A DNA stretch of 64,000 nt. It comes from Rubripirellula amarantea. Lineage in GTDB: Bacteria; Planctomycetota; Planctomycetia; Pirellulales; Pirellulaceae. Below the pieces are notes generated by a model. The model was not told the DNA's origin. It saw nothing but the letters and a program-made list of their open reading frames with translations, and did not search any database. Where the stretch lies: NCBI RefSeq assembly GCF_007859865.1, contig NZ_SJPI01000002.1, positions 702,721-766,720 of the forward strand, written 5' to 3'. Positions 9,254 through 18,154 of the stretch are shown here, one piece after another. Numbering within the stretch: position 1 is the first letter of the stretch; the number at the start of each line of letters is the position of its first letter. Made by a program: the position numbers and the translations under genes.

Positions 9254-9816
9254 ACGCTCACATCCGCGGCGCTGCAACGGTCGTCTCTTCAGCGGTCGTC
9301 TCTTCAACATTCGTCACTGCAACGGTTGTTCTAGTTGCTGTTGCCGTCATGGCGACCGATGCCTCGGCACAAGTGGTTCAACGACCTTCGATCGAGACCT
9401 TCACGTATTCGGGCAGTGTGCTGGTTCCCGATCAAGGTTCCACGTATTTGGGCGGCGTGTCGCGGGCGTCGACCTCGTCTAGCCGACGCGGTTTGAATCA
9501 TCGCTTTGGCGGAGCCATGTCGCACCACGGTGCGGCAGTGTCAGCGACGATCATAGATCTCGATGCGATGGATCGAGCCATTCGAGGCACCGATTCGTCA
9601 GCGGTTGTCCAAATCGATCCAAGTTCGCGGGCGGCGAAGACGCAGCGCGGCAAAGCGCTGGTGCGATTGGCACGCCGGCAATACCGCGATGGCCAACAGG
9701 GCGAATCGTTCCAAACGTATCGAATCGCCATCACCATGCTCGACGGTAACCTTCAAGATCTCGCGACCAAAGAATTTCGCCGAGTGTTTGGAGTCGCCGC
9801 AACGCAGGTCAGGTAG
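9250..9816 (+). CDS. Hypothetical exported protein, 188 aa
   Basis: Not recognised. The start overlaps the msrA stop (ATGA), so the two are probably translated together. A long hydrophobic N-terminus rich in Val/Ala/Ser/Thr (residues 8-36) ends with a likely signal-peptidase site (DASAQ). Its DNA contains imperfect 15-bp tandem copies (GGTCGTCTCTTCAGC at about 9279-9310). The mature part is Arg/Ser/Thr-rich, with KALVRLARRQYRDGQQGES near the C-terminus reminiscent of a single helical repeat. Confidence 0.65.
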   Translation: MNAHIRGAATVVSSAVVSSTFVTATVVLVAVAVMATDASAQVVQRPSIETFTYSGSVLVPDQGSTYLGGVSRASTSSSRRGLNHRFGGAMSHHGAAVSATIIDLDAMDRAIRGTDSSAVVQIDPSSRAAKTQRGKALVRLARRQYRDGQQGESFQTYRIAITMLDGNLQDLATKEFRRVFGVAATQVR

Positions 9817-9855
9817 CGGTAGCCCTCGCCGTGTCTTGAAGCCCTGTTTTTCCTG

Positions 9856-9946
9856 CCGTTCAGCGATTGCCCGCCGATCGGCGGTTGCCTGCCGTTTAGC
9901 GGTTATCTGCCGATCTGCGTTTGCGTGCAGAGCAGGGTTTTGCCTG
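9856..9946. repeat. Five imperfect tandem copies of an 18-bp unit
   Basis: Units of the form CCGNTCNGCGNTTGCCTG occupy 9856-9873, 9874-9891, 9892-9909 and 9910-9927, with a fifth 19-bp copy to 9946. The array lies between convergent genes: the msrA-linked hypothetical ending at 9816 and the desaturase ending at 10068. No gene or hairpin terminator was identified in the rest of this 250-bp gap. Confidence 0.8.
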
Positions 9947-10067
9947 CAGGACACGGTTTGCCTTCAGGTGGGGGCTACTACAGGTCGGGAGCTACTTTTC
10001 GATCGGGAGCTAGGTTCGTATTCACCATGCCAGAACGAAACACTGGTGGGACCAGTGATGCGCTGGT

Positions 10068-11063
10068 TTAGCGATTCGACTTAGGTCGCACCACGTCTTT
10101 GGCCAAGCCGATCATCTCGAGAAACTGAATCACTCGCCAAGACATGTCAAATTCCCACCAGCGATGACCATGAGCGGCCGATCGCGGTTGAGCGTGGTGA
10201 TTGTTGTGCCAGCCCTCGCCGTGGCTGATGAGTGCGACCAACCAATTGTTGGTGCTGTGATCGCGAGTTTCGTAGTTGCGATAGCCAAACAGGTGCGAGA
10301 GCGAATTGACGGACCAAGTTCCGTGCAAAACGAACACCGTGCGAGCAGCCACGGCCCAAACGGTCCAACTGGCTGCATAGCGAATCACTTCGGATCCGCT
10401 GCCACCCACGAAGTATCCAAACGCTGCGCCCGCCATTGTGATCAGGAGCGAATGGAATAGGTAGACGAAGAACCACCCGTCGTGACGCTCAAGTCTGAGG
10501 TAAAACGGATCACGTAGTAGATCTCGCACATAGCGTTCGTAGTGACTGGTCTTGTCTAAGTCTCGGTGGCGACAAACGACCCAGCCCACGTGTCCCCAAA
10601 CGAAATTGGCCAGCGGCGAGTGAGGGTCGGGTTGACGGTCGCTGTGTTGATGGTGCATCCGGTGAATTGCGACCCAGCGAGCTGGTGAATCTTGCAGGTT
10701 GCACATTCCCATCATCGCTAACGAATGTTCCAACCACTTCGGGCAAGTGAAGCCACGATGCGTGAGGAGCCGGTGGTAACCAATCGTGATGCCGAGCATT
10801 CCGAAGGTAAAGTGACCGAGAATGCCGAGGATCAAACCCGACCAAGTGAACAGGTAAGGAATGAAGATTCCGAGGGCCAAAACATGGACGACTGAAAGCA
10901 CCGCCACATAGGACCACAGGATCTTCAGGGGCTGGGTCGCTTCGGGCAACGGAATGCGTTGCGGATCCAGCCCGGTATCAGGAACATCGACGATGGTATC
11001 TTCGTTAAATCGACTGGCATCGTTCGGGGCGACTTCGTCAGTGTCGGCGACAGCTTCGCTCAT
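10068..11063 (-). CDS. Acyl-CoA/acyl-lipid fatty acid desaturase (delta-9 type)
   Basis: Membrane di-iron desaturase introducing a double bond into acyl chains. The three His boxes are present: HRLLTHRGF, HRMHHQHSD and HNNHHAQPRSAAHGHRWWEFD, the last followed by the WRVIQFLEMIGLA C-terminus typical of the family. Four hydrophobic segments flank the boxes. The length of 331 aa fits bacterial stearoyl-CoA-type desaturases. The N-terminal 35 residues are acidic and soluble. Start at 11063 (MSEAVADTDEV) has no strong upstream SD. Confidence 0.92.
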   Translation of the reverse strand: MSEAVADTDEVAPNDASRFNEDTIVDVPDTGLDPQRIPLPEATQPLKILWSYVAVLSVVHVLALGIFIPYLFTWSGLILGILGHFTFGMLGITIGYHRLLTHRGFTCPKWLEHSLAMMGMCNLQDSPARWVAIHRMHHQHSDRQPDPHSPLANFVWGHVGWVVCRHRDLDKTSHYERYVRDLLRDPFYLRLERHDGWFFVYLFHSLLITMAGAAFGYFVGGSGSEVIRYAASWTVWAVAARTVFVLHGTWSVNSLSHLFGYRNYETRDHSTNNWLVALISHGEGWHNNHHAQPRSAAHGHRWWEFDMSWRVIQFLEMIGLAKDVVRPKSNR

Positions 11064-11433
11064 GGGGTGCTACACGTGTGGGGGATGGAAGAGGCGATGC
11101 TTCTACGGGCGATGCTTCTGCGAATCAAAACGGCATGCTGTCCCACCGCCGATCTGCGAATGGGCTCTCCTAGCATAGCTACCATCCTAAGGCGTATTGG
11201 TTTTCATTGGCACCGCAATTTGTCCTACGTTTTCGATTCCAAGCGGGAAATCCATGGCGAATTTCGCGTCGGTTGTCGGTTGTGAACGGCCGGATCTGCC
11301 GATCGGGTTCACCGTGCGACTTACCTGAAACCCCGCAGGCAAGCTGTCGGGACAACTCGCGGGCAACAAAAAAACCGACGCGGCCCGTGATCGAGCGGCG
11401 TCGGTTTGGTGGATCTTGGGAAGATCGACGGGA
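11064..11433. other. Intergenic region, 370 bp, containing one terminator
   Basis: Leader of the desaturase gene plus the trailer of the small basic protein gene. Repeated GGCGATGCTTCT-like words occur at 11093-11117 (two copies, 15-bp period). Apart from the hairpin terminator at 11368-11407 no gene or RNA was recognised. Confidence 0.6.
11368..11407 (-). terminator. Rho-independent terminator of the small basic protein gene
   Basis: Read on the minus strand, AAACCGACGC and GCGTCGGTTT pair as a 10-bp stem around a GC-rich loop and are followed directly by a run of seven Ts. It lies 27 bp beyond the stop codon of the minus-strand small basic protein gene. Confidence 0.9.
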
Positions 11434-11658
11434 CTACTTCTTCTTCTTAGTAGCCTTATCGTCCTCTTCAGCCTTCTTAACTTTCTTCTTACGCTTCAGC
11501 GACACCTTGACGACTCGCGTCTTGGGCATCCCAACGAGGCTGGCTTCTTCGTCGAATTTGCCCAGATTCTTCATTTGGGCGACTCGTTCGGCTCGCGTCA
11601 GAACGTTGCGAGTCTTGATGGCCCCGGCTTGCACCTTGAGGCTGCGGTCCATGGTCAT
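11434..11658 (-). CDS. Small basic protein of planctomycetes/verrucomicrobia/chlamydiae
   Basis: A 74-residue protein beginning MTMDRSLKVQAGAIKTRNVLTRAERV and ending in a Lys-rich tail (KRKKKVKKAEEDDKATKKKK). The pattern SLK-x-x-G-A-I-K-T-R-N-V-L-T-R-A-E-R matches a conserved small basic protein known across the PVC superphylum (remembered as the TIGR04137 family), of unproven but possibly ribosome-related function. A strong terminator follows. ATG 11650-11652 (MDRSLK) is an alternative start two codons downstream. Confidence 0.85.
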   Translation of the reverse strand: MTMDRSLKVQAGAIKTRNVLTRAERVAQMKNLGKFDEEASLVGMPKTRVVKVSLKRKKKVKKAEEDDKATKKKK

Positions 11659-11814
11659 GGCAAAAACCTGGTCAGATCGTGATAGTCAGTGGAAATCCCG
11701 CCTCAGCCTACCTGGCTAGCGGTGATAAAAATGGTTTGTGGAACGGAAGAATACGGAACATTCTGTTCTTTGGCAAGGTTGGCAAGCGTTTTGCTGCAAA
11801 CTATCCTCCTGTCC

Positions 11815-12876
11815 ATGCAATCAACCAGCAAGACGCGACTGATAACGGCACTCAAATTCGCGTTGCCCGCCGCCATCATTGGCTATTTGGTGTGGCGTAT
11901 CGAGCCGGAACAGTGGCATCAATTGTCCGCCCAACCCAAGCAATATGGCTTGCTGGTCGCGGCGCTGGTCGTTTCGATCTTCGCAATGATGCTCTCGTTC
12001 GCCCGCTGGTGCTTGCTGGTCCGCTGCCAGGGCATTGAATTGACGATGCTGGAAGCCCAGCGGCTTGGTTCGATTTGCTTTTTGCTCAGCTTTGTGTCCG
12101 TCGGCAGCGTTGGCGGAGATCTATTTAAAGCAATTTTCTTGGCCAAACGGCGACCGGGGAAGCGAGTCGCAGCAGTTGCCTCGGTTCTGGTCGACCGCGG
12201 TTGTGGCATGTACGGACTGCTTTTACTGGTCGCTGGCGGGTTGATGCTGAATCCCGGCGCCGCCGCTTCGAATTCCGACGCCTCAGCAGCAGTGGCCGAC
12301 GGCAGTTTCGGAATGGAACAAATAAAGTGGGCGACCGCCATCTTGATAGGTTTGGGGACAGTCGTTTTGGCGATTTTGATTCTCGGGGGTCGTGGCGTGG
12401 ATCGGTTGATCACGTGGGGCAGCGGTCTTCCGGCGATCGGCAAGCTTGTCGCCACGATCGGCCCGCCGTTGCGGATGTTCCATCATCACCCGATTGCGTT
12501 CGCCGTTTCGGTGATCATGAGCCTCGGCGTTCAAGGTTCGCTCGTGATCAGCATGTATTTGGTGGCCAAAGGGCTCTACACGTCACCGCCCGCACTGGCC
12601 GACCACTTCATCATTGTGCCGATTGGGATGCTCGCTTCGACCTTGCCGATCACTCCCGCCGGCATCGGTGTTCTGGAAGCCGCGATCGATCAGCTTTACA
12701 AAATCGTGCCCGCTGTACCAACCAATGCATCAGGAACGTTGGTCGCACTCGTTTTTGAAATGGTCAAAGTGGTAATGGCCATCATCGGAACCATTTTCTA
12801 TTGGACGGCTAGCGAAGAAGTCCGCGAGAGTATCGAAGAAGCTGAAGAGGTCGAAGAAGTTGAAATGGCACATTAA
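11815..12876 (+). CDS. Lysylphosphatidylglycerol synthase TM-domain / flippase-like membrane protein
   Basis: A 353-residue polytopic protein of the UPF0104/YbhN-like family. Marks are FARWCLLVRCQGI in the first loop, SFVSVGSVGGDLFKAIFLAKR (the conserved 'GGDxxR/K' region), ASVLVDRGCGMYGLL and, near the C-terminus, TLPITPAGIGVLEAAI, the 'P..PGGxGxxE' motif. A lipid-flipping or lipid-linked role is known for relatives but not shown here. ATG 11815 gives a conventional N-terminus. An open frame from 11689 reaches back across the small basic protein promoter region and is not preferred. The C-terminal tail is Glu-rich. Confidence 0.82.
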   Translation: MQSTSKTRLITALKFALPAAIIGYLVWRIEPEQWHQLSAQPKQYGLLVAALVVSIFAMMLSFARWCLLVRCQGIELTMLEAQRLGSICFLLSFVSVGSVGGDLFKAIFLAKRRPGKRVAAVASVLVDRGCGMYGLLLLVAGGLMLNPGAAASNSDASAAVADGSFGMEQIKWATAILIGLGTVVLAILILGGRGVDRLITWGSGLPAIGKLVATIGPPLRMFHHHPIAFAVSVIMSLGVQGSLVISMYLVAKGLYTSPPALADHFIIVPIGMLASTLPITPAGIGVLEAAIDQLYKIVPAVPTNASGTLVALVFEMVKVVMAIIGTIFYWTASEEVRESIEEAEEVEEVEMAH

Positions 12877-13145
12877 CGTTTGCAACAAACTTCAAGCGAC
12901 GATCCAGAGTGTCGCTGGGGCAATCTTTCGATGTGTTTCGGGGCCAAGTTTTTATGGCCATTGCGTTTTGATGATCACTACGCGGACACGACGACCGAAT
13001 GATGCATGCAGCCCGCACAGACGCCAAGCGAGGTTGAGTTTGAGCGGACAAAGAGAGTGAATTCGGTTCTGCGTTCTTTCCAACTCTGCTCGTTGAGCGT
13101 ACAAACATTGGCCTCGCCAACACCCCCCTGTTTCCCGAGATTGTG

Positions 13146-13661
13146 ATGTCTAATCCTGCCACTGATTTTCCCGACACGGACGCGCTCGTGGGCGTCATCA
13201 TGGGCAGCAAGAACGACTGGGACACGATGAAGCACGCTTGCGAGGCACTCGAAGTTCTCGGCGTCGCTCATGAAAAGTACGTCGTTTCCGCACATCGAAC
13301 ACCTGCTCGCATGGTCGCCTATGCCGCTGGCGCTGCGGACCGGGGTTTGAAGGTCATCATCGCTGGTGCCGGAGGCGCCGCGCATTTACCCGGCATGGTG
13401 GCATCCGAAACGAACTTGCCAGTGATCGGGGTGCCCGTGCAAAGCCGAGCACTGCAGGGACTCGATTCGCTGCTGTCGATTGTGCAAATGCCTGGTGGAA
13501 TCCCTGTTGCCACGATGTCGATTGGAACTTCCGGCGCCAAGAACGCGGGCATTCTGGCTGCTCGTATCCTGGCACTCTCGGACGCCAAGTTGCAGATGCG
13601 CCTCGCTGACTTTGTCCAATCCCAAACCGACGCGGTCCTAGAGTCAGGTGATTTGGCATGA
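13146..13661 (+). CDS. purE: N5-carboxyaminoimidazole ribonucleotide mutase PurE
   Basis: Converts N5-CAIR to CAIR in de novo purine synthesis. Class I PurE signatures are present: [14 protein letters not shown] near the N-terminus, [11 protein letters not shown] with the catalytic His, [14 protein letters not shown], and [12 protein letters not shown]. Length is 171 aa. ATG 13146 is directly preceded by an in-frame GTG that could also serve. The stop overlaps the purK ATG by 4 bp, so purE-purK is an operon. Confidence 0.97.
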   Translation: MSNPATDFPDTDALVGVIMGSKNDWDTMKHACEALEVLGVAHEKYVVSAHRTPARMVAYAAGAADRGLKVIIAGAGGAAHLPGMVASETNLPVIGVPVQSRALQGLDSLLSIVQMPGGIPVATMSIGTSGAKNAGILAARILALSDAKLQMRLADFVQSQTDAVLESGDLA

Positions 13662-14890
13662 GTCGCTCAAGTCAGCAATCGTCAACGCAACACAGTGAAT
13701 CGCATCACAGTGAATCGCATCACAGTGAATCGCGGCACGCGCAAGCTCGGTTAGTTAATCCTGGCGCGACGATCGGTATGGTGGGCGGCGGACAACTTGG
13801 CCGTATGTTCGCAATGGCCGCAGCGTCCATGGGCTACCGAGTGGTGGTGTTTTGTGAGTCTTCCGATACGCCTGCAGCCCAGGTCGCCCATCACACCGTC
13901 GTTGGCAAACTCGATGACGAAACGGCTGTGGAGTCCTTCGCTTCCATGTGTGACGTCATCACGTTGGAATTCGAAAATATTCCAGCGGCGACGATGGAGC
14001 GGTGCGCTGATCACGCTCCCACCTACCCGGCTCACCGTGTCCTTGAAATTGCCCAAGACCGTCTTCTGGAAAAATCGACACTCGCCGGCGCCGGACTTCG
14101 CGTGACTCCATTTGTCGAAGTCTCGAATAACGAATCGTTGCTGGCCGCCAGCGAAACGCTTGGTTGGCCCATGGTCGTGAAGACAGCCCGCGATGGGTAC
14201 GACGGCAAGGGGCAATACAAAATCAGTTCCGCCGACGAATTGGGACAGGTCGATTGGAGTTCCGCTTCCAGTTGGATCGCCGAGCAGTGGATGCCCTTCG
14301 ACATTGAAGTTTCCGTGGTCGTGGCGATCTCGAGCAATGGCGAATCAACAACGTTTCCCGTGTTCGAAAACCAACACCGTAACCACATTCTCGATGTATC
14401 GGTCACACCGGCGTCGATCACCGAAGCCTTGGCAACCCGCGCTCGAGAGGTTGCGACGCGGGCTGCCCAAACGCTGGGTGTCGTCGGCTTGCTTTGTGTG
14501 GAGTTCTTCGTCGTTGGCGACGATGTCGTGATCAACGAAGTAGCACCGCGGCCTCATAATTCGGGGCATTTGACGATTGAAGCCTGTCACACGAGCCAAT
14601 TCGAACAGCACGTTCGCGCCGTATGCGGCTTGCCGCTGGGGTCGACAACGCTGCGATGTCCGTTCGCTGCGATGTCCAATTTGTTGGGTGACGTGTGGCT
14701 TGACGATCAGGATCAACTCGTCACACCCCGATGGAATGACGCTATCTCAATTCCCGCGATCGCCTTGCATCTCTACGGCAAGCATCACCCTCAGCGATCG
14801 CGTAAGATGGGACACCTGACGACGCTCGGCCAGACGCGAGATGAAGTGATCGAACGAGTCACCGCGGCTCGTGCAAAGCTTTCGCCCTAA
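13658..14890 (+). CDS. purK: N5-carboxyaminoimidazole ribonucleotide synthase PurK
   Basis: ATP-grasp enzyme making N5-CAIR from AIR, bicarbonate and ATP. Motifs include [16 protein letters not shown] (about residues 37-52), [25 protein letters not shown], and [20 protein letters not shown]. Relative to ordinary PurK it carries an extra N-terminal segment of about 33 residues with three HSESH repeats, encoded by a 15-bp tandem repeat (about 13690-13735). The true start may be internal, but the ATGA overlap with purE supports the long form. Confidence 0.96.
   Translation: MSRSSQQSSTQHSESHHSESHHSESRHAQARLVNPGATIGMVGGGQLGRMFAMAAASMGYRVVVFCESSDTPAAQVAHHTVVGKLDDETAVESFASMCDVITLEFENIPAATMERCADHAPTYPAHRVLEIAQDRLLEKSTLAGAGLRVTPFVEVSNNESLLAASETLGWPMVVKTARDGYDGKGQYKISSADELGQVDWSSASSWIAEQWMPFDIEVSVVVAISSNGESTTFPVFENQHRNHILDVSVTPASITEALATRAREVATRAAQTLGVVGLLCVEFFVVGDDVVINEVAPRPHNSGHLTIEACHTSQFEQHVRAVCGLPLGSTTLRCPFAAMSNLLGDVWLDDQDQLVTPRWNDAISIPAIALHLYGKHHPQRSRKMGHLTTLGQTRDEVIERVTAARAKLSP
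13690..13735. repeat. 15-bp tandem repeat inside the purK 5' end
   Basis: CAGTGAATCGCATCA is repeated three times in frame, encoding His-Ser-Glu-Ser-His modules ahead of the conserved PurK core. Because the unit length is a multiple of three, copy-number change would alter only the length of the N-terminal tail. Confidence 0.85.
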
Positions 14891-15109
14891 GACGTTTTCA
14901 TTTGAATGCGGGCAGTGCCTAGCAGTGCCGAGCGAAGTCAGGCAAATTCAAGCAATGGCAAGCGTTAGGCTACAAGCAGCCAGCCACAGGTGCTCTGCTT
15001 GGCACTGCCCAAGTTGCTGCCGTTTCGCTTCGATCTTCACGCGCGAAGTGGTGGATTCCCGCCTGTTCCCTCCTTTATCCCACGCCTCACCTTCATCAAG
15101 AGTCCCGCC

Positions 15110-16666
15110 ATGAATCCCACCAAGCTTCTCGTGCCGCTGGCAATGGCCATCACCGTTTCGTTGGTTGAGCCATGTCGCGGCCAGACAACCAACGGTCAGT
15201 CATCCGCAGAGCGTCCCAACGTCTTGATGATCTGCATCGATGACTTGAACGATTGGGTGGAACCTCTCGGTGGCCATCCCCAGGTCAAGACTCCTGCAAT
15301 GGCAGAGCTTGCATCGCGAGGTATGAATTTCCGAAACGCACATTGCCAGTCGCCTTTGTGCAATTCGTCTCGCACCAGCTTGATGACGAGTCGCCGTCCA
15401 TCGTCGACCGGGATTTATGGACTGGGGCCTTGGTTTCGAAACGTAGACGAATTCCGAAACATCACGACGCTGCCTCAGCATTTTGCGCGTGCGGGTTACG
15501 AAACCTATTCGGCGGGAAAGGTCTATCACGGCGGCTACTTTCAAAAGACGCCTGAGGGAATCGAGGTCGAGTTCCAGCATGTTGGGCCACCTGGACGCGC
15601 AGGCATTGGGCCGCCGAAGAAGTTAGTTCCACCAACACCCGGTGGCGATCATCCGTTGGTCGATTGGGGTGTTTTTGATCACGAAGAATCGGACAAGGGT
15701 GACTATCAAGTTGCATCCTGGGTGGTGGACCAGATTGGCGAAATGGAATCATCGAAGCCGTTCTTCATGGCTTGCGGGTTTTTCTTGCCGCACGTTCCCT
15801 GTCACACGACGCCTAAGTATTGGGACATGTATCCCGATGAAACGTTGATCATGCCACCGATCGATCATGTAGAGCGATCGGACTGCTCACCGTTCTCTTG
15901 GTACCTGCATTGGGAACTACCTGAACCGCGTTTGAGTTGGCTCGAAGATAACAACGAACACCGCAATTTGGTTCGGGCCTACCTGTCTTGCATTACGTTC
16001 ATGGACACACAAATCGCTCGTGTGCTCGAAGCACTAGACCAATCTCCTTACGCCGACAACACGATCGTGTGTTTGTGGAGCGACCATGGATGGCACTTGG
16101 GTGAGAAGAACATCAGTGGCAAGAATACCCTTTGGGAGCGATCGACTCACGTGCCGCTGATCTTCGTCGGCCCAGGGATCGAGTCCGGTGTTTGCGAACA
16201 ACCTGCTGAACTACTCGATGTTTTTCCAACCCTGGCAGATCTCGCCGGTTTGGAAGTGCCCGCTGAACTTGAAGGCGTAAGTTTGAAACCGCAAGTCGTT
16301 GACCCATCGGAATCACGGCGTCCGGCGGTAACCGAACACAACCCGGGCAATTACGCGATTCGGGATCAACGTTATCGCCTGATTCGTTACGCCGATGGAA
16401 GCGAGGAGCTCTACGACATGGTCGCTGATCCCAACGAGTACTCCAATATCATTGATGATTCCAAGCACGCCGAAGCGGCCTCACGACTTCGCGAGTTTTA
16501 CATCGCTGATCCTCGCCCCCTAGCGAAAGCAAGTCACTCGCGAATCTTAGAGTTCAAGGACGGCCGTTGGATTTGGGAAGGCAAAGCCATCGACCCAACG
16601 CGTCCACCAATGGACATCGCGCCCAATACCACCGCTGATCTATCGCTCATCGGCCCAGCAAAATAG
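15110..16666 (+). CDS. Secreted sulfatase, iduronate-2-sulfatase-like
   Basis: Hydrolyses sulfate esters, probably of algal or other sulfated polysaccharides, in the periplasm or outside. After a signal peptide (residues 1-24) the N-terminal PNVLMICIDDLNDWVEPLGG carries the metal-binding Asp pair. The nucleophile is in SPLCNSSRTSL (Cys 84, C-x-S-x-R), matured to formylglycine by an FGE-type enzyme not in this window. LWSDHGWHLGEKNISGKNTLWE is the second metal site, with the order seen in iduronate-2-sulfatase relatives. Length 518 aa. ATG 15110 is chosen; the 40-codon upstream extension is not signal-like. Confidence 0.93.
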   Translation: MNPTKLLVPLAMAITVSLVEPCRGQTTNGQSSAERPNVLMICIDDLNDWVEPLGGHPQVKTPAMAELASRGMNFRNAHCQSPLCNSSRTSLMTSRRPSSTGIYGLGPWFRNVDEFRNITTLPQHFARAGYETYSAGKVYHGGYFQKTPEGIEVEFQHVGPPGRAGIGPPKKLVPPTPGGDHPLVDWGVFDHEESDKGDYQVASWVVDQIGEMESSKPFFMACGFFLPHVPCHTTPKYWDMYPDETLIMPPIDHVERSDCSPFSWYLHWELPEPRLSWLEDNNEHRNLVRAYLSCITFMDTQIARVLEALDQSPYADNTIVCLWSDHGWHLGEKNISGKNTLWERSTHVPLIFVGPGIESGVCEQPAELLDVFPTLADLAGLEVPAELEGVSLKPQVVDPSESRRPAVTEHNPGNYAIRDQRYRLIRYADGSEELYDMVADPNEYSNIIDDSKHAEAASRLREFYIADPRPLAKASHSRILEFKDGRWIWEGKAIDPTRPPMDIAPNTTADLSLIGPAK

Positions 16667-16800
16667 CAACGAAACGAAGACGATAAGCACGTCTTCAAAG
16701 TGCGTCAGGGGGGCCAAAGTGCGTCAGGGGTAAGCGCAAAGCCGGTCACCCCTTCAGCATAATCACGCAAGTCACCACGCCGGGGCAACCGGGTCAAACG

Positions 16801-17403
16801 TTACGCGGTTCGACGTCGGTGTCGAAAACGAACAACGCCTGCACCCAACCCTGCAATCATCAAGAACGCAACAGACGATGGTTTTGGCACTGCTGCGATC
16901 GTTGCAGTGATTTGGTTGGCACCAGCGTTCCACGTGTAGACGCCAGGATCGATTCCCAACGATGCGAAGCTTTCGCCAGCGTAGTTCGCCGTACCTGTAA
17001 CCAAGGTGTTGGAGACGTAATTTTCGGGTAGATAGATATTGAAATTTCCACTGTTGGCGGTGAAGCCAATGAAGTCACCACTTCCAGATGTCGCTGCGGT
17101 GTACCCACCACTGCCAAAGGATAGTGGCCCCGTCCTGACAACCGAACTAGGGACGAAATAGTGCTCATGGGGAATGCCGGACGTGGAACCTACATAAAAC
17201 GTCCCATTTGACGGCCTTACCGAAATCGATTCCGGAACATCGCCCACGTTTGAAAGGCCGGTAAGGTCAATCGACCCGGAGATGGAAGTTACAACGCTCC
17301 CACCCATTTCGGTAAAGCTGACAACTAAATCGGCTGATGCGGTTCGAGCGTCGGCAAGCAACGAAACTATGGCCAGTGCTACAAAGATCGAGAGGCGTTT
17401 CAT
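16801..17403 (-). CDS. Exported protein with PEP-CTERM-like sorting tail
   Basis: A 200-residue exported protein: signal peptide at residues 1-24, a Ser/Gly/Thr-rich beta-type body with little Lys or Cys, and a C-terminal VPKPSSVAFLMIAGLGAGV followed by VRFRHRRR. This is a Pro-x-Pro-Ser, hydrophobic helix, Arg-cluster tail like PEP-CTERM signals, with VPKPS in place of the usual VPEPS. The start at 17401-17403 is supported by AAGGAAC 8 bp upstream. Surface or matrix anchoring is inferred. No exosortase gene in the window. Confidence 0.75.
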   Translation of the reverse strand: MKRLSIFVALAIVSLLADARTASADLVVSFTEMGGSVVTSISGSIDLTGLSNVGDVPESISVRPSNGTFYVGSTSGIPHEHYFVPSSVVRTGPLSFGSGGYTAATSGSGDFIGFTANSGNFNIYLPENYVSNTLVTGTANYAGESFASLGIDPGVYTWNAGANQITATIAAVPKPSSVAFLMIAGLGAGVVRFRHRRRTA

Positions 17404-17498
17404 TTTGGAAGTTCCTTGGTAATGGAGCACCGGGATAGAAAACAAAGATTCTGGGCTAAACAAATTGCTTGCCCGTTGCTTCGATAGATAAACGATGC

Positions 17499-17963
17499 CT
17501 AGCCGAAGTGCTCCGCGAGCTTACGCGTGTCAAGCAAGCCGAGCTTTGAGTACAGGCCAGTGTAGTCGATGATGTTGTGTGCCCTGTAGATCAGCCCATC
17601 CTTCATCGTTCCAAAGCACGCGGATTCCAAAGCAACGTCAATGCCAGAGTCTTGTTGACGTCCTTCGAATTCCATTGAAACCGCAAACTGATCGCCACGG
17701 ATGACCAAAAAATGCAGAGTTGCACTGCGATGGTTCAATCTCGCACACATCGCTCGGTGAGTAGCGCGCATTTCGTCAACACCCTCGATGACTTCGGGAG
17801 CCAATCCGCTGACTATGCATTGCGGATGAAAGTGTTCGTCAACAAGCGAACTGTCGTTTGCCTCCCATCCGGCCAGTAACCAGCGGCGCAAAAGCGCCGC
17901 ATTGATCTCTTCACGCTGGGTCAAAGGCGGATCGGTGGGAAAGACTTCCTCGTTGTAGCTCAT
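17499..17963 (-). CDS. SnoaL/NTF2-like fold protein, 154 aa
   Basis: Small cytosolic protein resembling the SnoaL-like polyketide-cyclase/NTF2 fold: an N-terminal helix pair (ALLRRWLLAGWEAND), FHPQCIVSG, EGVDEMRATHRAMCARL, a beta-strand run (ATLHFLVIRGDQFAVSMEFEG) and a final GLIYRAHNIIDYTGLY. Enzyme activity and substrate are not predictable. The preferred start is 17961-17963 (MSYNEE); the 20-codon upstream extension is not supported. Confidence 0.65.
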   Translation of the reverse strand: MSYNEEVFPTDPPLTQREEINAALLRRWLLAGWEANDSSLVDEHFHPQCIVSGLAPEVIEGVDEMRATHRAMCARLNHRSATLHFLVIRGDQFAVSMEFEGRQQDSGIDVALESACFGTMKDGLIYRAHNIIDYTGLYSKLGLLDTRKLAEHFG

Positions 17964-18154
17964 CTTACAAGTGGTTCGATCGTGTTGAAAATGAATAGGC
18001 AATCTGCCCATAAGGATTCGCACCCCAAACCATGGACTCGTAACAAGTTGGTCGAACTCTCAAGCACCAAAGTCGATGGGGTAGCTCCGAGTCGCTTCGA
18101 CGACCCGTATTTCTTTCATTGTGGTAAGCCAACCCCGACGAACGCAACTCGCAG

